Shown piece by piece: positions 1 through 5,912 of a stretch of 6,790 nucleotides of DNA (the stretch's first letter is position 1; every line of letters starts with the position of its first letter). This stretch comes from Pseudomonadota bacterium. Lineage in GTDB: Bacteria > Pseudomonadota > Alphaproteobacteria > Rhizobiales > Hyphomicrobiaceae. The notes beneath the pieces were generated by a model. The model searched no databases and was not told where the DNA came from. It saw nothing but the letters and a program-made list of their open reading frames with translations. The stretch is taken from assembly GCA_023430845.1 (NCBI GenBank), contig JAEYYJ010000092.1, positions 1 to 6,790 on the forward strand, written 5' to 3'. The translations under genes and the position numbers were made by a program.

Positions 1-203
1 AACGACCACTTGAGACCGGTCGGGAACCCGGCGCCGCCGCGGCCCCTGAGACCCGACTTCTTGATCTCGTCGATGATGCCGTCGTGGCCCATGTCGATCA
101 GGGCCTTGGTGTTGTCCCAGGTCCCGCGCGAGCGCGCACCGGCCCGCTTCCAGTCATGGAAGCCGTAGATGTTGGTGAAGATGCGATCCTTGTCAGCGAG
201 CAT
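1..203 (-). CDS. nuoF: NADH-quinone oxidoreductase subunit F (N-terminal part, cut by window edge)
   Basis: NuoF is the peripheral-arm subunit of respiratory complex I that carries FMN, binds NADH and holds the N3 [4Fe-4S] cluster. Only the first 67 codons lie in the window. The translation opens [19 protein letters not shown], the usual alphaproteobacterial NuoF start. At residues 51-66 it reaches the glycine-rich [16 protein letters not shown] segment, the hallmark of the NADH/FMN-binding region. The ATG is preceded by a GGAAGG ribosome binding site about 7 nt upstream. It lies 24 nt behind the nuoE stop codon, so the two are almost certainly cotranscribed and translated as partners of the NADH dehydrogenase module. 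The downstream Fe-S ligands cannot be assessed here. Identity is secure; only completeness is unknown. Confidence 0.95.
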   Translation of the reverse strand, partial: MLADKDRIFTNIYGFHDWKRAGARSRGTWDNTKALIDMGHDGIIDEIKKSGLRGRGGAGFPTGLKWS

Positions 204-227
204 CCGCGTGCCTTCCGATCGATCCTG

Positions 228-845
228 TCATTCGCCCGTCCGCACCGGTGTCTTGAGGGTCGTCGGTCCTCCTGCCGGGCAGGAAGCCTGACGTCCCGTC
301 TGTGAGCCGGGCTTAGGCGGCTGACCTTTCGCGAAGCCGTCGAGCACTTTCTCGAACAGCTCCGGCGTCAAATCCTCGTATGTATCCATGCCGATCTGGA
401 CCATCGGCGCGTTGGCGCAGGAGCCGAGGCACTCGACCTCCTCCCACGAGAAATCACCATCCGCGGAAAGATGATGCGGATCGTGATTGATGCGTCGCTT
501 GCACACCTCTCGGATGTCCTCCGAGCCGCGCAGCATGCACGGCGTCGTCCCGCACACCTGGACGTGGGCCTTCTTACCCACCGGCGAGAGCTGGAACATC
601 GTATAGAAGGTCGCGATCTCGTAGACGCGGATGTACGCCATGCCGAGCATGTCGGCGATGTAGCGGATGGCCGGTTCGGGAAGCCAGTTCTCGTGCTGCT
701 CCTGCGCCCGCCAGAGCAGCGGAATCACAGCCGAGGCCTGCTTGCCCGCCGGATAGCGGCGGATCACCTCTTCGGCCCAGGCGAGATTCTCCGGCGTGAA
801 GTCGAAGGATACCGGCTGATCGGGATGAAGTCTGCGGACGGACAT
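228..845 (-). CDS. nuoE: NADH-quinone oxidoreductase subunit E, [2Fe-2S] 24 kDa subunit
   Basis: NuoE is the thioredoxin-fold subunit of complex I that carries the N1a [2Fe-2S] cluster beside NuoF at the cytoplasmic tip of the peripheral arm. All four cluster ligands are present in the expected spacing: C98-x4-C103 in VCGTTPC and C139-x3-C143 in ECLGSC. The body ([38 protein letters not shown]) is typical of the family, and 205 aa is a normal length. The C-terminal tail after residue 174 (KPGSQ...GGPTTL) is the low-complexity extension common in alphaproteobacterial NuoE. The start chosen is the ATG at 845, which has AGGA 8 nt upstream and begins [11 protein letters not shown] as in relatives. 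An upstream ATG at 914 would add 23 arginine-rich residues and is unlikely. It lies 117 bp behind the small membrane-protein gene and 24 bp before nuoF. Confidence 0.96.
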   Translation of the reverse strand: MSVRRLHPDQPVSFDFTPENLAWAEEVIRRYPAGKQASAVIPLLWRAQEQHENWLPEPAIRYIADMLGMAYIRVYEIATFYTMFQLSPVGKKAHVQVCGTTPCMLRGSEDIREVCKRRINHDPHHLSADGDFSWEEVECLGSCANAPMVQIGMDTYEDLTPELFEKVLDGFAKGQPPKPGSQTGRQASCPAGGPTTLKTPVRTGE

Positions 846-962
846 GGAATTCCTGCTCGACGGTCGATTGGTGCGACGCGGAACGGTGATGCCATGCCGG
901 CGCGCGTTGAGCAATGGTCACGCCGCCGCGGCAGGCATGTCCCAGCGTTTCCCCGGCGCGCC

Positions 963-1304
963 TCAGCTCGTACCGAGGGCCCAACCGACCATCGTGAGCA
1001 CCGTGGCCACCGGCGCCAGCAGCAGAGCGCTTTGCGCCCTGATCTTCAGCAGGTGGATCCAGACGAATGCACCCGCAAGGCCTGACACAAGTACCAGCGG
1101 CAGCATGGCGCCACCGAGCGAAACGGCCGAAATCAGCGCAATGCCGCCGGCGGCGAGGCCGATCAGGCGCGGCAGGATCGGGCGCTCGGCCTGCCAGACG
1201 CCCATGGGCCAGGAATTCTGGAGCGCGACCCAGCGATAGGAGGCGAGCGAGAGCCCCCAGGCAAAGGCCGCAACCGCAAGCACGAACATCAACGCATCCG
1301 ACAT
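963..1304 (-). CDS. small multi-span membrane protein of unknown function, first gene of the nuo block
   Basis: I do not recognise a named family. The 113-aa product is strongly hydrophobic, with three or four likely transmembrane segments at about residues 4-22, 46-63, 66-86 and 92-110. These are separated by a polar loop (residues 23-45) holding Trp25, Trp32 and Trp37 and the run QAERPILPR. It has no cysteines and no obvious cofactor motif. A GGAG about 8 nt before the ATG supports the start. The gene is codirectional with nuoE and 117 bp upstream of it. From memory, many Hyphomicrobiales carry a small hypothetical gene between nuoD and nuoE; this may be that gene, with nuoD missing in front. 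A role in complex I assembly or membrane context is inference from position only. It is not one of the canonical small subunits nuoA, nuoJ or nuoK. Confidence 0.8.
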   Translation of the reverse strand: MSDALMFVLAVAAFAWGLSLASYRWVALQNSWPMGVWQAERPILPRLIGLAAGGIALISAVSLGGAMLPLVLVSGLAGAFVWIHLLKIRAQSALLLAPVATVLTMVGWALGTS

Positions 1305-1460
1305 TTACGTTCTCCGACTGGCATGTCGATTGTTGCGCCACCGAGCACAGGACGGCCCCATTGCGGCAGTGCCATCAGCCGCGTCCTGGACACTCCGCCG
1401 TTAGTCCACCAACGTGATAAGTCCGCGCACGTACGACGTCGCCTGCAACGCCCGGCGCCC

Positions 1461-1484
1461 CTGTGGACAACTTCTTGTCCGTGG
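1461..1484 (+). other. stem-loop in the divergent intergenic region
   Basis: GGACAA (1465-1470), a CTTC loop (1471-1474) and TTGTCC (1475-1480) form a perfect 6-bp stem. In plus-strand RNA it can extend by three G-U wobbles and one C-G pair to about 10 bp (1461-1484). The wobbles work only in plus-strand RNA. No T-run follows, so a rho-independent terminator is unlikely. It could be part of a small RNA, an operator or chance. Confidence 0.35.
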
Positions 1485-1553
1485 CAGATCGGGCCCAACG
1501 TGGCAAGGGGGCTCAGGATGTCTCCAAAATCGCCACGAAGCGCCGGCGATGCG

Positions 1554-1573
1554 ATTGGATAAGCCAATATAAT
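1554..1573. promoter_or_regulatory. inverted repeat ATTGG-N5-CCAAT abutting a TATAAT hexamer
   Basis: A 15-bp inverted repeat with 5-bp arms (1554-1558 and 1564-1568) has its last T as the first base of an exact TATAAT at 1568-1573 on the plus strand. A dyad touching a -10 hexamer is a common operator geometry. However, no good -35 hexamer lies 16-18 bp upstream, and the TATAAT is about 215 bp from the plus-strand gene. This is a weak candidate. Confidence 0.25.
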
Positions 1574-1727
1574 TCCGTTAATCCAGATACATAGGCCGAC
1601 GCACTCATCGACGGCCGCATAGCTGCCGCAGCATACCTCCCGCGCCGTCGACGCCGCCCTCTGTGTCCTTTGCGCAACCCTCGCCCGTAGCCATGCGGTT
1701 TGACTGCTACTGCAGCGCCAACCGGGC

Positions 1728-1755
1728 CTGACTTTCGCGTAAACCATACTAATCT
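1728..1755 (+). promoter_or_regulatory. weak candidate promoter for the EipA-like gene
   Basis: CTGACT (1728-1733) and TAATCT (1750-1755), 16 bp apart, are the best-placed -35/-10-like pair in the last 80 bp before the plus-strand gene. They would give a leader of roughly 25 nt. Each hexamer matches the sigma-70 consensus only partly, so this is a tentative call. Confidence 0.25.
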
Positions 1756-1787
1756 TAGCTGCGCTCCCATCTTGAGGTTCGCGAGCG

Positions 1788-3071
1788 ATGCTCAACCGTG
1801 TGCTGACCGCCCTTCTCGCGACTGCAGCTCTTTCCGGGCCTGCCTTCGCGCAGGCGCAAGGCTGCGGTCCGGATCGTTTCTCGAAGGTCGTGGATGATGC
1901 TGCTGCCGGACTGCGCCGGCACAGTGGCGAGACCCAGCCGCGCATCCAGGCAGGCATTACCAAGCTGAAGGCGCGTCACGGCTGGCGCGACGATGAGCAG
2001 GCCGACCGCGCCCGCGAACTGCTGGCCGACTCGGAGACTGAGGCGCTCGATCATAAGGCCGCGCAGCTCCTCGCCACGCTCGACCGCATCTCGGAGGAAG
2101 GATCGCGGCGTCCCGGTGACTGCGCGAAGCTCGCCGAACTGCGCGCTACGGCATCTGCACTTTCGACCACGGTCCGCCAGAAGAGCGATCTCGTACTGCG
2201 GCGCATCGATCATGCTCTCACATTGCCGACGGGCGAGCGCCAGTTGAAGCAGCCCGAAACCGCGCTGCCTCGCGTGCCGTCATTGAGCGCCATACCGCCG
2301 CGTGACGACATGGCCCCGCGGCCGATCGAAGTCGCCCGTCAGGACGAGACCACGACGGCCGTGACCACGAATCCCCCATGGACGGCCCCCTGGGCGGCGC
2401 CGCTGATACCACCATCGCCCACCGAGGCGCCGCTCGGCCAATGGACCGTGACCACGACACCGCAGGATGATCCGGCCGCCGCTGCCGTGCCACCGCTGCC
2501 TATTCCTCGACGTGTCGCGGCGATCACGCCATCGGTAGCGCCTATTCCGCCGGCCAAGGCGGGCGCGGCGAAGTCAGCTCCGACCACCGACACGTACTCG
2601 ATGGATGAGATCAAGAGCGCGGCGCGCGGCGGTCTTCCCAATTGGTCGGCGAATGTCGCAAGCGTCATCGAGCACGCCTTCTCGAACTATGGCCGGCCCA
2701 CGGCTTATGTCATCGGCGAGGAAGGCGGCGGCGCTTTCATCGCCGGCGTGCGCTACGGCAGCGGCAAGCTCTATATGAAGGGCAAGCCGGTCGGGAAGGT
2801 CTACTGGCACGGCCCGTCCGTCGGTTACGACTTCGGCGCTGCCGGCTCGCAGACGCTTTTCCTGATCTACGGGATGCGCGAGGCGCGACACATCTACCGG
2901 GGCTTCTCCGGCATCGACGGCGCTGCCTACTTCATCGGCGGTGCGGGCATTACGTTCCTCAACAACGAGGAAATCATCATGGCGCCGATCCGCACCGGGG
3001 TCGGCTTCCGTCTCGGCGCTAGCATCGGCTACATCCGCTTTGCCTCGAAGCCGACGTGGAATCCCTTCTGA
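1788..3071 (+). CDS. secreted EipA-like (DUF1134) envelope protein with extra N-terminal helical domain
   Basis: The C-terminal 160 residues (about 268-427) are a DUF1134 domain, the family of Brucella EipA, a periplasmic protein reported to be needed for envelope-stress resistance. Visible family features are YSMDEIKSAARGG, YVIGEEGGGAFIAGVRYG (GEEGGG at 310-315), VYWHGPSVGYDFG, APIRTGVGFRLGASIGY and the terminal WNPF. Residues 1-21 are a Sec signal peptide with an AFA cleavage site, so the protein acts in the periplasm. Unusually, a helical, charged region (about 22-143) with two cysteines (C26 and C112, which might form a disulfide) precedes the domain, followed by a 120-residue Pro/Thr/Ala-rich linker (145-266). 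EipA itself is only about 200 aa. The start is firm: an in-frame TGA lies at 1773-1775, and GAGG sits 10 nt before the ATG. The gene stands alone, divergent from nuo and convergent with the next gene. The function of the N-terminal region is unknown. Confidence 0.9.
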   Translation: MLNRVLTALLATAALSGPAFAQAQGCGPDRFSKVVDDAAAGLRRHSGETQPRIQAGITKLKARHGWRDDEQADRARELLADSETEALDHKAAQLLATLDRISEEGSRRPGDCAKLAELRATASALSTTVRQKSDLVLRRIDHALTLPTGERQLKQPETALPRVPSLSAIPPRDDMAPRPIEVARQDETTTAVTTNPPWTAPWAAPLIPPSPTEAPLGQWTVTTTPQDDPAAAAVPPLPIPRRVAAITPSVAPIPPAKAGAAKSAPTTDTYSMDEIKSAARGGLPNWSANVASVIEHAFSNYGRPTAYVIGEEGGGAFIAGVRYGSGKLYMKGKPVGKVYWHGPSVGYDFGAAGSQTLFLIYGMREARHIYRGFSGIDGAAYFIGGAGITFLNNEEIIMAPIRTGVGFRLGASIGYIRFASKPTWNPF

Positions 3072-3101
3072 ACCGGCAGTCGCCGACTTTTGAGCGTCTA
3101 T

Positions 3102-3127
3102 GCGTCAGCTTGGTCGCCAAGTGACGC
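3102..3127. terminator. candidate bidirectional terminator hairpin between convergent genes
   Basis: GCGTCA-(G)-CTTGG, loop TCG, CCAAGTGACGC forms an 11-bp stem with one bulged G (3108). It lies almost exactly in the 60-bp gap between two genes that converge on it. Neither side carries a clear T-run (plus side reads GCTGTTATTC), so it is not a textbook intrinsic terminator. Its length, perfection and position make a transcription-end or RNA-3'-stabilising role the simplest reading. Confidence 0.6.
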
Positions 3128-3131
3128 GCTG

Positions 3132-4415
3132 TTATTCAGCAGCATCTCTTCCCTGCTCCGGCCCTTCGATCGCCGGCAACGACAGGGCTTCGATCTCCTG
3201 AAGCGCCTTGCCCGCAATACCTTGAAGATCACCGTACATGCCGACGGTAGACTCGATCACGCCCTGGATCTGCGCTTGCCGCTTCGCCCAAAGGCGCGTC
3301 ATCGTCTTACGCTCCCTGTCGAGATCGGCTTGCATGTCGGAGAATTTCTCCACGATCGCCTCGACGCGATGCCGGAAGCGCGGGCCCGTCAGATAGTCGT
3401 AGACCAACTCCATCTTCGTTTGCTGGCCATCTCCCGCCTGCCTGACCTTGGCGATCTCGATCAGCGACTGTCGCAACGCAATGGCGACGGGAACCGCGCA
3501 GCGGGATTCCGCCACCCAGATACCATCCACGTGGTCGAACGCCGTCACGCCCTTGGGAAGGACATTGGAGACCAGAAGCGCCAGCTCCGCATTCGCGGAT
3601 CGTTGATCGTCACGAAGCTTGGCGAGCCAGCCGTCGCTCCAGTTCTTAGTCCGCTTGGATTCCCACAGTATGGTTCCGCAAGCTTGGCCCGAAATGCCGA
3701 GAACCCGCTGCAGTACGTCGCCGCCGAACTCGCCCTTCGGCACGGGCTCGATCAAGTCCAAGGGAAACCGGGAGCGCAGCAACGCCTCGAGCTCCAGCTC
3801 CAGAACCTCGCCCTGCAACTGCTGGGACCCCTGCTCGGCCTTGCGCTTTAGATCCTCGATCTGCCGCTGCATGGAGGAGATCTGCTCCTCCTTCTCGAGC
3901 ACACGGAGCCTGAGGGCCTCTTCGCCCTCCTGCCGAGCCTTGTCGCGCACCGCGACGAGCGACTCCTGCACCTTCTTCTCGATGGTCAGATCCATCTCGC
4001 GCTTGGCATCGTCGAGCTCACGCTGCTTGCGGATGAGGTCGGCTTGCGCCTTCTGCGCATCAGCCAGCTTGGCGTCGCGCTCCTTCAAGACCTCCTGCAG
4101 GTCGTTCAGCTCTTTGGTCTTCTGATCGAGATCGGACGCGGCCAGAAGTTTCGCCTTCTTGGCCTCTTCGGCGGCGATGGCGGCACGTTCGGATTTCACC
4201 TTCGCCGCGACTTGCTCATCGACGGAAGCCTTGGCGGCGGCAAGCTCACCCTCTTTGGTCTTGAGCGCAGCCTCGCGCTTTGCGACTTCGGCATCCTTGG
4301 CCGCCAAGGTTCGCTCGAACTGTCGACGCGTCTGCTCGATCAGCGGGGCCGCGAGCGACTCGGTCAGCTTGATCTCGGTACTGCAGCTCGGGCACTGGAT
4401 AACGGGTTCGTTCAT
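3132..4415 (-). CDS. DUF2130 (COG4487) coiled-coil protein with PD-(D/E)XK-like core
   Basis: This 427-aa cytosolic protein matches the uncharacterised DUF2130 family. It opens with a single CxxC knuckle (C8-P-S-C11). About 175 residues of charged, Glu/Lys/Ala/Gln-rich coiled coil follow (26-200), then a globular core. In the core, QGEVLELELEALL (201-213, acidic E206/E208/E210), GGD (D233), WESK (E252-x-K254) and a downstream Q271 (DDQRS) line up with the active-site pattern of PD-(D/E)XK nucleases. A C-terminal helical part (about 340-415) follows. Coiled coil plus nuclease core resembles RmuC, a protein that limits DNA rearrangements, but this is not RmuC itself. There is no signal peptide or membrane segment. 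The ATG has GGGAG only 3 nt upstream, which is tight but usable. The gene appears monocistronic and has a LexA-type operator 75 bp upstream. Family assignment is confident; nuclease activity is inference. Confidence 0.9.
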   Translation of the reverse strand: MNEPVIQCPSCSTEIKLTESLAAPLIEQTRRQFERTLAAKDAEVAKREAALKTKEGELAAAKASVDEQVAAKVKSERAAIAAEEAKKAKLLAASDLDQKTKELNDLQEVLKERDAKLADAQKAQADLIRKQRELDDAKREMDLTIEKKVQESLVAVRDKARQEGEEALRLRVLEKEEQISSMQRQIEDLKRKAEQGSQQLQGEVLELELEALLRSRFPLDLIEPVPKGEFGGDVLQRVLGISGQACGTILWESKRTKNWSDGWLAKLRDDQRSANAELALLVSNVLPKGVTAFDHVDGIWVAESRCAVPVAIALRQSLIEIAKVRQAGDGQQTKMELVYDYLTGPRFRHRVEAIVEKFSDMQADLDRERKTMTRLWAKRQAQIQGVIESTVGMYGDLQGIAGKALQEIEALSLPAIEGPEQGRDAAE

Positions 4416-4478
4416 GATCTCCCATCCGGTCGGGCCACTTCAAGCGGCGGCCCCGGCTGTAAATTTCACGATCGACTC

Positions 4479-4507
4479 AGCATAGCATTTGTTCTCTAAA
4501 TGTTCCA
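4479..4507 (-). promoter_or_regulatory. candidate promoter of the DUF2130 gene, overlapped by the LexA box
   Basis: On the minus strand TGGAAC (4507-4502, -35-like, 3/6) and TATGCT (4484-4479, -10-like, 4/6) are 17 bp apart. This predicts a start near 4472 and a leader of about 57 nt before the ATG at 4415. The LexA-type repeat covers most of the spacer and the -35, where bound repressor would block RNA polymerase. The hexamers are modest; their spacing and overlap with the operator are the main support. Confidence 0.45.
4491..4505 (-). promoter_or_regulatory. LexA (SOS) box of alphaproteobacterial type, GAAC-N7-GAAC
   Basis: The plus strand reads GTTC (4491-4494), TCTAAAT, GTTC (4502-4505). 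This is an exact GTTC-N7-GTTC direct repeat, equivalent to GAAC-N7-GAAC reading toward the DUF2130 gene. It is the established LexA operator of alphaproteobacteria and differs from the CTG-N10-CAG palindrome of enterics. The context (TTT before the first half, AT before the second) also suits the class. It lies 75 bp upstream of the DUF2130 ATG. The gene on its other side ends facing it, so DUF2130 is the only plausible target. Confidence 0.75.
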
Positions 4508-4602
4508 GGGGCAATTTGCGCTTTCTCCCCGGGATTTTGAGCGCGCCCACGTTCAATTCCGGCACGACGGACCAGCACGTCAGGCGAGGCGTAATCGGGA
4601 TC

Positions 4603-4633
4603 TCCCCCTCCCCGCAAGAGCGAGAGAGGGGGA
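4603..4633 (-). terminator. G/C-rich hairpin behind the aminotransferase gene; terminator or dispersed palindrome
   Basis: TCCCCCTC (4603-4610) and GAGGGGGA (4626-4633) form a perfect 8-bp stem around a 15-nt loop, beginning 13 nt after the aminotransferase stop codon. No T-run follows on the minus strand. The sequence, including CCTCCCCGCAAG, resembles a degenerate copy of the CCTCTCCCCGCAAG-type palindromes that I recall as scattered in rhizobial intergenic regions. It may be a REP-like element as well as a transcript-end structure. Confidence 0.45.
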
Positions 4634-4646
4634 TGCAAACAGCGTG

Positions 4647-5864
4647 TCAGCGACCGACATTCGCGATCCGGGTCGGCACACCGAACTCGCGATTGCAGAT
4701 CTCGGCGAGCTTGGCCACACCATCGCGAATGGTCTGCTCGCTCGGATTGGCGAAGCAGATGCGCAGGCGCGACTGCCCGTGCTTCGGATCGACCGACCAT
4801 TCCGCGCCGGGGTTGATCGCGACGCCTTCCTTGCCCGCGACCTGAAACAGCTTGGTGGTATCGACCGCATCCGGCAGCTTCACCCAGAGGAAGATGCCGC
4901 CCTCGGAGGGCTCGAACTCGGCAGCCGTCCCGAAGCTCGCAGCCAGAGACTCGGTCAGCACGTCGAGCTTGCGCTTGAGCACCTTGCGGAGCTTCACGAC
5001 ATGATCGTCGAAGCGGCCGTTGCAGTACTCCGCCATGATCATCTGCTCGATGGCGCCCGTGCCCGCATCGGACTTCAAGGCAAGCAGGCGGCTCATGACC
5101 GGCCAGCTCGCGACGACATAGCCCAGGCGCAGCGCGGGCGCGATCGACTTCGAGAACGAGCCGATATGGATCACGCGATCATCGCCCGCGATGCCGCGCA
5201 AGGCTTGCGGGCGCTCACCGCTCCACACGAGGTCCGAATAGCACTCGTCCTCGAAGATCGGCACGCCATAGCTCTCACAAAGCTTGATCAGCGCGTGACG
5301 GCGATCGAGCGGGAGGATCGATGCCGTCGGATTCTGGATGGTCGGGATCGTGTAGACATACTTCGGGCGGACACCCTTGGCTTTGAGGTCGGCGAGGATC
5401 TTGCCGAGCGCATCGATATCGATGCCATGATTGTCCAACGGCGCCTCGACGATGTTCACGCCGAACTTCTTCACGCGGGAGATCGAGCCACCGTACGTGG
5501 CCTGCTCCATGATGATCGTGTCGCCCTTGTCGAGCAGCATCTGATTGACGAGGTCGAGCCCCTGCAGCGATCCGGACGTGATCAGGATATCGTCGACCGT
5601 GCAGGTGATACCGGCGTCCTTGGCGAGCTTCTTGACCAGGAATTCGCGCAGCGGCAGATAGCCCTGCGGACCGCTTTCGAGCCCATAGGTAGCGAGCGTC
5701 GCTGCCTCGCGCTTCAGCACCTTGCTCGCGGCGGCGACGATGTCATCCACAGGAATGCTGCTCGCATCGTTGTGGCCGCCGACAAAGTTGTACTTGGGAA
5801 AGCCGTTGTACTTGACGGCAGCCGCCGGCAGGTTGGCACGGAACAGCGTATCGTAGTCGATCAT
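4647..5864 (-). CDS. fold-type I PLP-dependent aminotransferase (class I/II)
   Basis: This cytosolic transaminase moves an amino group between an amino acid and a 2-oxo acid using pyridoxal phosphate. Its 405 aa is normal for class I/II enzymes. Key residues are visible: phosphate-cradle GSLQG (98-102), Y124, N178 in PTIQNPT, D206 and Y209 in DECYSDL, the Schiff-base lysine K239 in GSFSKSIAPALRLGY with R246, and the substrate-carboxylate arginine R368 in LRICF. YGLESGPQGYLPLRE (60-74) is typical of the 2-aminoadipate/aromatic (LysN-like, MocR-related) group. There is no GntR DNA-binding domain, so it is an enzyme and not a MocR regulator. The start has GAGGAAG about 8 nt upstream. It lies 48 nt behind the lyase gene, with no terminator between, so the two probably form an operon. 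The substrate cannot be named from sequence. Confidence 0.93.
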   Translation of the reverse strand: MIDYDTLFRANLPAAAVKYNGFPKYNFVGGHNDASSIPVDDIVAAASKVLKREAATLATYGLESGPQGYLPLREFLVKKLAKDAGITCTVDDILITSGSLQGLDLVNQMLLDKGDTIIMEQATYGGSISRVKKFGVNIVEAPLDNHGIDIDALGKILADLKAKGVRPKYVYTIPTIQNPTASILPLDRRHALIKLCESYGVPIFEDECYSDLVWSGERPQALRGIAGDDRVIHIGSFSKSIAPALRLGYVVASWPVMSRLLALKSDAGTGAIEQMIMAEYCNGRFDDHVVKLRKVLKRKLDVLTESLAASFGTAAEFEPSEGGIFLWVKLPDAVDTTKLFQVAGKEGVAINPGAEWSVDPKHGQSRLRICFANPSEQTIRDGVAKLAEICNREFGVPTRIANVGR

Positions 5865-5912
5865 GCGAGCGCTTCCTCGGTGTGTGATTTCTGGAATCGT
5901 TGGTTTTGGTGA

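Larger units (their letters stand above)
1305..1787. other. long divergent intergenic region between the nuo block and the EipA-like gene
   Basis: This 483-bp stretch separates two divergently transcribed genes, so it must hold both of their promoters. I found no convincing protein: the open frames here are short, arginine- and serine-rich, and lack family signatures. I saw no tRNA-like T-arm or cloverleaf. Recognisable structure is limited to a stem-loop at 1461-1484 and an inverted repeat ATTGG-N5-CCAAT (1554-1568) that runs straight into an exact TATAAT (1568-1573). Part of the region around 1555-1600 is visibly more AT-rich than the flanking coding DNA, as expected for a regulatory region. 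An unrecognised small RNA is possible. Confidence 0.6.

Noticed and set aside
846..914. N-terminal extension of NuoE to the ATG at 914
   Set aside because: The extra 23 residues are Arg-rich and unlike NuoE. The ATG at 845 has a good ribosome binding site and begins at the usual family start.
574..1341. A 255-codon minus-strand frame spanning the small membrane protein and nuoE
   Set aside because: It is out of frame with nuoE, whose four Fe-S cysteines and full length are intact. Composition is Arg/Ala-rich shadow.
1462..1470. DnaA-box-like TTGTCCACA on the minus strand
   Set aside because: It differs from TTATCCACA by one base and is a single site without clustered boxes, an AT-rich unwinding element or neighbouring replication genes.
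1289..1963. A 224-codon minus-strand frame running from within the EipA-like gene across the intergenic region, including a possible 28-codon leader peptide ending at 1289
   Set aside because: It starts inside a confidently coding antisense gene, shows no family features, and has no convincing ribosome site for the short internal start.
2359..2457. CCGTGACCACGA occurring twice (2359-2370 and 2446-2457) within the linker of the EipA-like gene
   Set aside because: Two short copies encoding VTT-type residues in a Pro/Thr-rich linker are explained by low-complexity protein composition.
3090..3851. A 253-codon plus-strand open frame opposite the DUF2130 gene
   Set aside because: It is the antisense of a well-supported gene, has Arg/Leu/His-rich composition and no recognisable domain.
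4500..5912. A 470-codon plus-strand open frame opposite the aminotransferase
   Set aside because: Its translation is Arg/Asp/Leu/His-rich without any domain signature, and it is antisense to a clear PLP enzyme. Long antisense frames are expected in GC-rich DNA with this codon bias.
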